From Mucor racemosus (taxonomy: Eukaryota; Mucoromycota; Mucoromycetes; Mucorales; Mucoraceae), in assembly GCA_027405735.1 (NCBI GenBank), contig JAPEHQ010000015.1, positions 620,001 through 684,000 of the forward strand: a DNA stretch of 64,000 bases, read 5' to 3'. Of this stretch, positions 10,720 to 21,165 are shown one piece after another. The translations under genes and the position numbers were made by a program. Position 1 is the first letter of the stretch. Each line of letters opens with the position of its first letter. A model generated the notes under the pieces. That model did not search any database. It was not told the DNA's origin and was given only the letters and a program-made list of their open reading frames with translations.

Positions 10720-12651
10720 CCATAAATGTACATAAATTTTGACTGCTCCTTGTTGTCTCTACATATTGTTTGTAATACTCCAAACGAAAACAAAAATTTG
10801 ATGCATACATGATTATCACAACATGCATTGAACCGAATTAATGCGATATTTACATAATAACATAACTATTTCATTTTTTAAATGCTCTAAAATATGATAA
10901 AAAATTATTTATATATATATATATGAATTTATCCCAAGGATGTTGTTAAGCATTGTTATGCTTTGTATTTTCCTCAGAAACAAGATACATATTACTATAC
11001 TTCGGAATTACCGCAAGAAAAAGTACCCTTTTATAGAAGTGTGAGTTCACAAGCATATATATTTATATATTATATGTAATTGGACATTCGCTACCTCAAA
11101 ACCCACCTTTCAAGGGCTTTTGCGACAAAAATTACATATTAAAAGCACAAAATTGTATAATCATAAGTAACTGATTGGATTACCACATGCTTTGGTATTT
11201 TATTTCATAAATATTTGTCTTAAAATGTGGAGATTTCCGTCATTTAAGCCTATTTTCTTGGCCTAAATCTCAAAACAAACACTTCCAACATGTTTCAGTG
11301 CTTCGAAAGAGATATTATAAAGATTCTGAAACGCTGGTGAATAAAAGTATGCAAGTAAATGCTTACAAAATTGACATTAACCGAGATTTTCTGTTTGCAT
11401 ATAAAAATTACAGAACTTTTTCCAACTTTAAGACACTCTGATTGGATTAAAAACTCATATTTTAAACCCAATAACCTCCATTTCACCATGTTTCATTGGT
11501 CGTTTAGAATGTATTCAGATCTTTATATTGGTTGAATTATGTATTTTAAGCCCAATAACCTCTAAATCAAAGACTTTTATTGGATTAAAATCTGGTAAAA
11601 TTGTTTTTTGCGCACTTAATCCCTTTAAAATTGCTAAATTCATTTAATTGGACAGCGGCTTTATTATTCCATACTTTTGATTGGCTTCTTTTAACCAATG
11701 AATGTCGTTTCTATTGTAGTATATCTTCCTACTTTGAGTTTTCAGAAAATTCACAATGAAACGTGGTAGATTTACTTTTCGTCAAGCAAGATAAACAGAT
11801 AATGTATCTGAAACAACGTTCAGTTTGAAATGCATACACTTTGTAACTTCTTTATATACGAATCTATTCTCAATTTGCATAAACTGTGGCATTAAATCTT
11901 TGAATTTGCTATCAGCGCAGTTTTCTAAACTGTTTATTTAATGCCTCCTTCTATATTAAAGGAAAGATTTTCTCAATACATCAAGCAACTACATATTCAC
12001 TGATTTCATGTGTTGTTGCAGTGAAAGCACTGCAGTATATATCTCTTTTTTATTAATTAATTAAATTCCAAGCAACTTCTTCAGGAGTGGAAACCAAAAA
12101 GCATTTTCCTTAATTAAACTTTTAGAATACGAAATATTGTGTATGTTACTAATGTTAGTACAGAACATTTGTTACATATTGTTATTATTAGAAACTATCA
12201 TGGTATAAAAATACATAAATCAACATATGCTATGATTTGTGTATTCAGCAAACTATAAGAAACAGTACAAATTAATCAGCATGTTTTTATTTTATTTATT
12301 TTTTAATTTATGTTATAGATGTTGCTGTATAAAAGAAGAGGAGCAAGACAATAAAATACCAAAATGGCAAGTAGCTGATGTCTATGTATATGACCAATTG
12401 CTCTTTATCTTTACTGCTTCTTAATACCGAGTTTATGAGTAATAAAGGAGAGAAACTATATAATCCCCTGAATAGGAGTGTCATCGTGAATAAATAAATA
12501 GAAAGAGATCTTCAATAAATATGTAAAATAGTAGGAGGCATTATAGCCTTCTCCTTAAGTCGAGTTTTTGCTGTAAAAAAAAGAAAAATGTGAAGGATTT
12601 AACATATAACAGACATTGGGAGAAATCATGTTTTACTACAAGAAAAAAACT
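10720..12651. other. Intergenic, AT-rich
   Basis: About 1.9 kb without a supportable gene. An (AT)n run is at about 10910-10924. Two degenerate copies of a unit containing TTTTAARCCCAATAACCTC lie near 11460-11480 and 11548-11566, both next to ATTGGATT/ATTGGTTG. Short frames at 11295-11489 and 12239-12424 show no protein-like features. Confidence 0.35.
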
Positions 12652-12659
12652 TATAAATA
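12652..12659 (+). promoter_or_regulatory. Probable TATA box
   Basis: TATAAATA about 106 bp upstream of the ATG at 12765, in a context otherwise lacking coding sequence. It is a plausible core promoter of the acidic secreted-protein gene. Confidence 0.45.
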
Positions 12660-12764
12660 CGCTCCAATTTACAACACAATTCAATTTCTTATAATCATTA
12701 TTTTCTTCTTCTTTACTCTTCCTTAAAACATTATTCATTCCTTTTTTGTTTCTATAAATTTAAC

Positions 12765-13310
12765 ATGAAGGTAATTATTAATCATTTATTTTGACATTGA
12801 AATGATTTGTTAACCATCAAATTATAGTTTACTCTCCTTTCTGCCCTTGTTATTGGCCTTGCTACCTTTGTTCTCGCTGAAGATGAACCTCATTATTTCT
12901 TCTTCCCTACTGATGGTTCTGAATTTGCCGGTGATGACCAAATCACATTTGCTACAAATGGCATAACAAATGATGCTGATGAAACTATCATTGCCATGTT
13001 GTTTAATGCTGAAGATGATACAGAAATTAAGCAAATTGGATCTTACACTGGTGATTCAATTGTACGTCCTGATGATGACGATGAATGGACTTTTACTTGG
13101 GTTATCGATGTTGAACCTGGAACTTATTACGTTCGTCTCTATGAGCAAGATGCTGATGGTCAAATTGATGATGATGATGAATGGGATAATGAAATCATTA
13201 GTTATGATTTCCGTATCAGAGGCCCTTCTTCCAAGAGAAAGAGGGCTGCTTTGAAACGTTCTCAAAACATGAAGAAGAGAGCTCAAGCTTTGAGAAAGGT
13301 GAACTTGTAA
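12765..13310 (+). CDS. Acidic secreted Ig-like (Kre9/KNH-type) protein
   Basis: Two exons, 12765-12770 (only the codons for MK) and 12828-13310, encode 162 residues. The signal peptide MKFTLLSALVIGLATFVLA is assembled across the intron. The mature part is very acidic (runs of four Asp/Glu) and has the beta-sandwich pattern of the Ser-Thr-rich GPI-anchored/KRE9-KNH1 family: FFPTDGSEFAGDDQITF at the start, then WTFTWVIDVEPGTYYVRLY. The C-terminus switches to strongly basic (SSKRKRAALKRSQNMKKRA) with several dibasic sites that a Kex2-type protease could cut. There is no Ser/Thr-rich stalk or GPI signal. A cell-wall or extracellular role is likely, and the precise function is unknown. The fold assignment is from sequence pattern only. 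Confidence 0.7.
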
Positions 13311-13829
13311 AATCATTAATTTTATAATATGCTTCATTTCATTTTAAAGCAGCTTTCGAGCGTTCATTTGTCATCGCTCACAGTTTAAACAATCTAGCCT
13401 TTCATTACCTCTTCTTTTTATTCAATTTTATATACTAATCATTCAATTACATTCCTTAAAATAATAAACTCTCTATTATTTGTCAACTTTTCAATCATAA
13501 ATTTGTTCAGGAACTGTCAATGCTGACCGGACCAATAAACTAACTTTAATTTAGGTAAAACATTAAATTTTATAATTAAAAGTTGAATAAAAATTTTGAG
13601 CAAAAATTCCTGTATGTGATGATCATTTTGAATATTATATATTGCAATAAATTATGTTTTTTAGGTCTTTAATAATTCTTTAAAGATAAGTATATCGATG
13701 ATCTGTGCATATAATGTATAGATCCCGCTCCTTCTAGTCACGAAAACTATGGCTACAATGTTGGTATTAGACATTCACCAACATTTCGGGAGAAACGTGT
13801 CTTTTCTCAACACATTTATATTATCAAAA
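13311..13829. other. Intergenic
   Basis: 519 bp between two plus-strand genes, AT-rich. It holds the 3' UTR of the secreted protein (AATAAA-like ATAATAAACT at about 13461-13470) and the promoter of EMC8/9. No further feature seen. Confidence 0.4.
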
Positions 13830-14548
13830 ATGGTTCAAAATAATACAGTTGACCTTCATGCTTATGCTATTCCTCTTTTGCACGCAGCTAAATACCCATC
13901 TTCTGATGTGTGTGGTGTTTTGTTGGGTAAAAATACTACAGATGGATTAAAAGTCGAGACAGCTATACCCTTTTTTCATCACTGGACAACTGTAACTCCT
14001 ATGCTCGAAGTTGCTTTGAGACAGGTACAATAAAATAAATACACAGTAAGAATTATATACTAAACGCTAGCTTAAATCAGACAGATTTATATGCCAAAAA
14101 GAATGATTTAAGTATTGTTGGTTGGTATCATGGTAACGCCCGTAACGATGATACTGTATTGCCTGAAAGAGCAGTTAAGGTGACAGAAACCATCAAGAAG
14201 AATAATGAAGATAAAGCTATTATCTTTTTGGTAAATAATAAACAATTTACAAGCTTAGAAAAAGATGAATCAGCCATTACAGTAAGTTTTCTTTTGTGTG
14301 CATCAAAAAACGCATTTTTAACTAATCGTCAAATGAAGCCTTTTGTACATTCAGATAATCAATGGAGAAAGATTAAAGAACCTTTTGCCAATAGCAGCAA
14401 TGATGAAGCTAAATTTAGCGAAAAAGATACCTATTCCAAAGTTCGCGGTTTATTCAGCGCTTCTGCATACAATAGAATTCATGATTTCGATGAACATGTT
14501 GATGATATTTCATTAAATTGGTTGGAAACAAGCAAGATAGTTTTATAA
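13830..14548 (+). CDS. EMC8: ER membrane protein complex subunit 8/9 homologue
   Basis: Three exons, 13830-14024, 14081-14281 and 14339-14548, give 201 residues, close to the usual length of about 205. EMC8/9 is a cytosolic MPN-fold subunit of the ER membrane complex that inserts transmembrane helices. Family signatures are AYAIPLLHAAKYPSSDVCGVLLG at the N-terminus, IPFFH...TPMLEVAL in the middle, GWYHGNAR, IIFLVNNKQF and the C-terminal FDEHVDDISLNW. As in the family, the JAMM metal ligands are lacking, so it is not a protease. I chose the ATG at 13830 because the frame also runs upstream to 13749 without resemblance to the family. The second intron is 57 nt, in frame and stop-free. Convergent with the lectin gene 24 bp downstream. 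Confidence 0.9.
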
Positions 14549-14572
14549 ATAAATAATAATAATAATTTTTTT

Positions 14573-16611
14573 TTAAACGAATTTTTTATCATTACGTTCA
14601 ACACGCAATTTCCAGTAAAGATATCCAGCGATACCAAACAAGAATTGAGCGACAAATGCGTAAAAGATGTATTTGAGCAAGCTGGACATTGTTCCTTTTG
14701 TTTCTGCTGAACGAAGATTGACTTCATTCATCTTTTTTTGCATCATGTTGGATTGAGAGAGTATACGTTTCTGTTTCATGTTAATACACGTTAGATTTTA
14801 GTAGAAAACATGTCAACTTACATCCAATACTGCAAGTGTTTCTTCCAATCTAGATACTACTGCTTGAATATCTTGCATTTTACGATTTTGTTCCTGTGAT
14901 AATCTTTCAAATTGATCGGCTGTCTTTTTTGATTCAGATCGAACTTGATCAGTGATACGAGATAAATCACTGAAATGGATCATTGATTAGCAAGTGTATG
15001 CAAATAGCTATCAACTATTCCAAACTTACATGTTGTTATTATTGTCACCACCAACACCACTTGTACTAGCAGCTGTAAGCTTAGCAAGATCAATCTTTTC
15101 GTAATGACCAGTAATGGCATCATCAGGGCTTGGTGCTCCTAATGCTTCAATTTGTAATTGAACAATTTGAATATGTTCAATTGCTCTTCTTTGAGTATCA
15201 TAAATAGCAGCCTATGTGGGTACATTAGAATCAAGTTGTTACGTAATAGTAGATCAAATTACCATGGTAACAGCAGTTTCTCCTTGGAAATCATTAGATT
15301 GCTCTCTTAACTTTCTCATTTGATATTCTGCCTCTTCGATCTTCTTTTTCTGTTCTTCATCTATGCCTGTAAATTCGTCTCCTCTTTTCTTTTTTTCCTC
15401 TTCCAATGGACGTTTTGGGTGCTAATTAATACATGAATTATTATAAAGATGCTACAGTCGTGAATTTTCCATTATTTTACCTCTAATTTCTGAGGAGGAT
15501 TCAATTGTTTTGTCTCGAATGAATAGATATCATGGTCATCTAATGTAAATCAATTTAATTAATACATGTATACCTATACACAAATAAAGTTGTTACAAAC
15601 CGGCAGGTGTGTGTGACGAAGCCTAAAAGAACATACGTGTCAGAATTTAATCTAAAATACACGTTTAAACAACTTACAGAAACACCAAAATAATAACCAG
15701 TAGGTAATTTAATGCCTGATTTTTGAACACAAATACGATAATCTTTTGCGCCAGATCCATTATCCATAGATACCTATATATATTTTAATTAAGGGAGATC
15801 AGCATGATATAAATGTACACAAAGGAGGGGAAAGGGGCAACATTGAAAACAAAACAAACAAAAAATATATGCACTTACACTAAGTGTGTTATCCTTATAC
15901 GATACTTTGAGGTAAGAAGGACTATCTGTGTTTCTATAACTAATAGAACATGAACCCAACATGTGTTTAGTTGGATCAGTACCGGCAGCAAATGCCATAG
16001 TACCATCATTCAATAAAACCATTGTACTTGGTTTATGTGTCTATTAAAACCTAGATTAGATTTCATCATATACAACATTATATTTTCCAAATCATACCAC
16101 TGGATTGGCAGAATCAAGCCAAACACCAAGTCCATCCCATTGATCTTTTGAACCAAATACAGGTCCTGTTTCTTCTCTATCTTTTGTATACCAAAATGCC
16201 AAACCACGACCACCATGCATGTTATTACCTGTAACCTTGAAAGCTACCTCTACTTCCCATGCTTCATAAGGATTTGGAATTTCAGACCAAATGAAACCTT
16301 TTGTATTCGGTACAGAAGGAGATAAACGAATAAAATCATCTGCTTTGAATATGTCTATAAAGAACAACTTGAGTATATCTGTCCACACATACGATACAAT
16401 ACTTACCACCACCCATTGTCCAAAATGGTACAGAGCCATTATAGTAAAAGTTCTTTTTGAATGAAAGTTTGTAATCAAATTTTGATGTTGGAGCAAAAGG
16501 TAAGTTTTCTTCTGCTTGAATAGGGTCAACTTTGCTACTTCCCCAAAGACCAGCAGAGCAAGTTTCAAGTAATAATAATGACGATACAGCTATTATACCA
16601 AAAACTTTCAT
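14573..16611 (-). CDS. L-type lectin ER-Golgi cargo receptor (ERGIC-53/Emp47 family)
   Basis: Ten exons: 16407-16611, 16098-16354, 15879-16040, 15678-15773, 15601-15622, 15481-15539, 15263-15421, 15030-15211, 14822-14969 and 14573-14770. They encode 495 residues. Order: signal peptide (1-20), leguminous-type lectin domain (about 35-260, with PFWTMGG, GGRGLAFWYT and DGLGVWLDSANP), a charged coiled-coil stalk (about 290-420), a C-terminal transmembrane helix (YIFYAFVAQFLFGIAGYLYW), and a short cytosolic tail ending KKFV. The KKxx motif is the COPI retrieval signal, and the final hydrophobic residues match the ER-exit type end of ERGIC-53 (KKFF). Such proteins carry high-mannose glycoproteins from ER to Golgi. 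Exon 5 is a 22-nt microexon. The ATG at 16611 was chosen because the signal peptide begins there. Confidence 0.9.
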
Positions 16612-18670
16612 TGTATAAATTAGAAACACGTAAAAATAAAATAAAAAGATATATAGGTAAAAGAAAGAGAACTCAGGGGAGAAATCCTTTTAATGTATAA
16701 TTGTGCTTTATATATAAAACTCTATTTTTATAAAGCAGCACAAGAACAGCATGAGGAGAGGGTAAAAATATGGTAGTGCTTCAATATACAGTCCGGCGAA
16801 AGTGCATGTGTCGAGGTTTGAATGTCATAACGAACCCATCATAGTCCTAAACGTTATAGAATTTTTAAACACCTAAATTAACGGAAAATTAATAAGTTGT
16901 TGTTATTAAGATGATGCATATAGGCTATTCTTTCATTCTAATTATTTGACATGCAAAAGCTTTGCTTTTTTTGGTCTTAATTGTCTATGGAAATTCTGAA
17001 TTTTTGGAAAATTTCTAAATAAAATAGGTGGTTTATGATATGCATTATAATTTCTCACAATTAGAAAAGCTATAAAAACGGTAGAGCTTTTGGAGCACCT
17101 CTGAAACATGTCTTTAATGAGTAAGTACTTTATAATTAGCATCATATTACCTCGCTCGGTGCTTTTCCAGCAACAAATTCATCATAAAGAGACTTGATAA
17201 TGCAAGTTACAGCCAGGGATCGGGGCATGAATTTTAAAAATGCAACTGCTAGATTTTTCGTCCAATTTGCCATTCCAGAAAAATAATTGCACATTTAAAG
17301 AATTTTTACAGCCAAAATGGTATTTTGATCTTAGTTAATTATCTAATAAAGTATATGTAATTTTAAGTGCTTTATATGATGGTATTTTATTTTGTACATT
17401 TTTAATACAGTGAATTGCGTTTGAAATTCAAGATTTTCAAAAATAGAAATCAACTTTTTTTTTGCTCATTCAAATTTTTTTGTAATCGTTTAACTTTTTC
17501 AATCTTTTGCTATAGATGATTACAATTTTAAATTTGAAAACTGCATTATAAGCATGATCATCTTCCACAAATTAAAGTACTGTGGCCCTTCGATATCTTG
17601 AAAAATGCGTGGATCTTACTTTATATAACCTATGAATCTTAGCATTTTGGGCTATTACCAGTGCCTTTATTGGCAAAAGTATATTGTAAGAATAATATGA
17701 GGATATTTATAATGATAAAGATAATTTGTGTAAGAAAATAGGATTTGAGGATACTGGTGGTATCAGTGACCCATTTTAATGATAAAATAGCCACTCCATT
17801 TCATACTAGTTATTAATTGATCTTATCGGATTTATCTAAAAATCTTTGATTATTCATTGCTAGAATACATATCCACAGTCAAAGCGTGTATACAACAGTT
17901 TAAGATGGAGAGGTGTTTGAAGAGCCCGATAGACCAGTACGAGCATTTGTCGTAATGCTAGAGCTTGGAGAGGCTGAGGATAAATTAGGGGATAATGATG
18001 AGGTAGCCTATCTCATGAGTATCACTTATTAAATTTTTTTATGTTCGCGTAATTGACTAAATCAAAGGACGCCTTTAAGTAAGTCAAATCGCAATCTCAC
18101 ATAACAACTTCTGTAAATATCAAAAATTTACTCTGTTGAAAATAAAATTTATTATGGAGGTTCCACTCAAAGACATTTATCAAGACTCTGTAAACGTGTT
18201 TGATAAAGGTTTACAAAGGTAACAGACTTTATCTGGTTTAATACCTCGGTTGGTCCCATGTCAAGTCATTTGCAGTGCGAATTAGTGGTAATCGTTTAGA
18301 ATTGAAAACTTGGTTGTATTGGCTTAAAAGTATACATTTAAAAGTTAATAACCTTATAGATTAAGGATTAGGAGGTTCCCTCTGCGAGCATTGTGAGCTG
18401 CTGTAAGCAAACTTTATGATATCTTGGCTGAAATAGATTCTACTTTGAATAATAGTTCTTTTATATATATTAAATGACAAAATTTAATATGATAGATTAT
18501 AACGAAAAATAAGCACCATAAGCTACTCTTTCTAATGATATTTTTTTTGATTGTTTGAAGGATAATCAGTTAAAAATAGACCTATCAATGTTTTGGATAT
18601 CAAATGTCATGTTTGGCCAAAAGCTATCAAAGCTCATTTGTTTATTGAATGGATATATTATACTAAATTA
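16612..18670. other. Intergenic with coding-like relics
   Basis: About 2 kb. From 17690 to 18666 several short stretches read like protein in different plus frames but are broken by stops and shifts. Examples are YEDIYNDKDNLCKKIGFEDT (about 17697-17780), FEEPDRPVRAFVVMLELGEA (about 17918-18031), LYDILAEIDSTLNN (about 18400-18470), and CHVWPKAIKAHLFIEWIYYT (about 18605-18666). This suggests a decayed gene or mobile element. I cannot name the family. The rest is featureless AT-rich DNA. Confidence 0.4.
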
Positions 18671-20049
18671 CTAGGATGATGTCGAGTTGGAACTAGAAGA
18701 AGAAGAGGAGGTAGTAAAGCGAACTGGAGTTTGTGATGTTGATGTTGATTGCTGTTCCTGTTGCTGTTCTTTGCTTTTTTTAATAGCTTCTTTTCTATCA
18801 TTTTCTTCTTGCTCTGCAAGAGATAATCTTATTGCCTCCATAACCATCCAATCCTCTAAATCCATGTTTACATCTCTCATATTATTTAAATGTTGATTAT
18901 ATTCAGTTGCTGCGGCCGATGATGCTGATCTACCAGGTCTAGTCAATAATGATGTTACACCCGCAGCTCTTAGTAAATTGTTCTGGCGAGATCCACTACC
19001 AGCATTTGAAGCTGAATTTCTTCTGGATACAGCTCTGGCGGGATTTGGTGCTGGTGTTGTTGTTTTGTCCCAATTAGGTCTGATATGATCTATTTATGTA
19101 GAATGTTGATAAAATGGGTAAATTTCTAAAATCTATTTTGCAGAAAATTACCTATCAATACAACATCTGGATTCTTGTGATCTACGCTTTCACGACGAGG
19201 TCCATCCGACCCTCCAATACCAGATGTTGTGTGTCGAGTTCCTGTCATTGTGCTGTGTGAACCGCTTCTAGAGCGTGCTTGAAATTTCTCACTCCATAAA
19301 GGGGCTTCGTATAAAATACCATAATTCTCTTCCATACAAAATGGACATGTAGCAGGAACTGAGGGTGTTTCAATAGGACGATGGATTTGAACAAAACATT
19401 CTGTACAAATAGGCTGATCACAGCAACGAGAATAATTGATATTTGCAGGATAATACTATATAAAAAGAGATTAATTGGTGAAGAATAAACCATATAAAAG
19501 CTAAATCTTACCAAGAAACAAATGGGGCATTCAACTGCATCATTGTACAGCATTTTCTCTCTCTGTTTCATTTTCTCTACATATGCTTTTTTTCGTTCAA
19601 TATAAGGATCATATGAAGCATCTCTTTGTGAAGCGCTGCGAGGTCTAGTTTTGGGTTTATTATCTACAGTTGTATTTGATGAGGATGTTGATATTGTTGA
19701 TAATGATGATGATGATTGTGGTAAGGGCAAATTTGGAGATAATGTTTGCGCTATCGTTGCTGTAACTGTCTCTGGAGCATCAGATAAACCTATTTTTATA
19801 TGCAAAATGTTAATAGTTACAAGTAACCATGGCAACCATTCAAATGTTACCCTTATAAAATGGAGCAATCTTTCTTTGAACAATTAATTTCTGTAAAATA
19901 CGAGGGTCATAATCTTGCTCTGTGGTTGGATATAATCCATTTGGAAATACAGCCCCAAGGTCAACAAGATCTTCTATCTTTTGTTGAGGTATGCGACCTG
20001 CTTTAGAGTTTTTGTTACTACCGGATTGTTTAGACGCGTTGGTACCCAT
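18671..20049 (-). CDS. SIP5: SIP5-family RING-type zinc-finger protein
   Basis: Four exons, 19851-20049, 19512-19789, 19152-19455 and 18671-19089, encode 399 residues. Yeast Sip5 interacts with the Snf1 kinase and the Reg1/Glc7 phosphatase. Family evidence is the divergent zinc finger at about residues 150-195 (ECPICFLYYPANINYSRCC, then QPICTECF and CPFC) and the preceding basic helix. The N-terminus MGTNASKQ has Gly2 and Ser6 and fits an N-myristoylation signal, suggesting membrane association. Near the C-terminus LEDWMVMEAIRLSLAEQEE resembles a ubiquitin-interacting motif. Two Ser-rich low-complexity segments flank the finger. Splice sites are canonical and frames join exactly. A role in Snf1 glucose signalling is carried over from yeast, not shown here. 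Confidence 0.85.
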
Positions 20050-20276
20050 TGTTTATTATTAAAAGAGAAAGAAGGAAATAAAAGGAAGAAAAAAAAAGGA
20101 AAAAGCCCTGTTTCTTTTCCCCTCTTCAAGCATTGGTTTATTAATTTTGACGGTAAAATAAACAAAGCGCTCTAAACCTAAAACCATTTGTGTGTCATTA
20201 TTCAATGGCACACTATTTAAACTCATTGTCATGAATATTTATTTATACACATTTCTTAATAGAATAATAGAATTTA

Positions 20277-20876
20277 TTATGAAGTTGAAGTGATTGTTGT
20301 AGAGGTAGCATTAGATGATATAGGCAATACGTCAATAATAGCATTTGCTGGAGCATGACCTTGATTTTCCGTTAATGCACCATCTAAAACATAGGTGTAT
20401 AATCCTGATTTTCGATGCTCATTCATTTCATATGCAATTACTAACTGACATCCTATAGATCAGAAACACAAATTAGTTGCCATGGTAACCATTTTCTTTT
20501 TCTTTTTTTGACATGTGGAACTACTTACTTGGACAGTGATATCTAAATTGCTTTTCATATCCATCGCGTCTATACAAACATCAAGATAAAAACAGATAAT
20601 TTAGAGTTATAGACTAAAACATTACTTCATGGAAACGAACCTTTTTAATAACACACATTCCCCTGCTTCTGCTGTAAGCTTATACGTTCTTCTGACATTG
20701 GAGACAATGATGGCATTGTCGGTTCTTCGTCTTGGTAATTGACGAAGATCCGCATCGATAACTAATGCGAATTCTGAGCAAAGACAATAATATACATGTA
20801 ATGATTTTGGTTGATCTTCTGGTTTTATAGCATGATCTGAAGAAGACACAACTGATGATGATACAATTTTAGGCAT
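20277..20876 (-). CDS. STEEP1 (CXorf56) family protein
   Basis: Three exons, 20641-20876, 20529-20569 and 20277-20452, encode 150 residues. It aligns with animal STEEP1/CXorf56: MPKIVSSSVVSS at the start, PKSLHVYYCLCSEFALVIDA, LPRRRTDNAIIV, then EKQFRYHCPRCQLVIAYEM and VLDGAL. STEEP1 promotes STING exit from the ER in animals, while fungi have no STING, so the ancestral role is probably a more general one that I cannot state. The protein is shorter than the human form (about 220), lacking the C-terminal coiled region. It ends in a Ser/Thr-rich tail. A CxxC pair remains (CPRC), with further cysteines in YYCLC. Divergent from the PX gene with 289 bp between start codons. Confidence 0.85.
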
Positions 20877-21165
20877 TTTTTGTTATATGAATGGAAGGAC
20901 GGATACACGGCTTGATTGCAAAATGAAAAAAGTTCTTTTTCATATGCTGTGACTCCCCGAGAATTTGGCCAATGTGAGCACCATGATATCATGTACTAAG
21001 GGGCATCTCTCCGACACAAACCTACTATTACAAACAGAATGGTAATTTTGTACGTCATTTACGCCCGTCTTACCCGCCCTGATCAGAAATCAATAAAAGG
21101 ATCAAATTTTAAAGAGTTTCAGTTTTAAATTTTCATTATCTTTTTTTTTTTTCTTTATTGTTACC

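Noticed and set aside
13749..13829. Upstream start for EMC8/9
   Set aside because: The extra 27 residues do not resemble EMC8/9 homologues, which begin at the position of the ATG at 13830.
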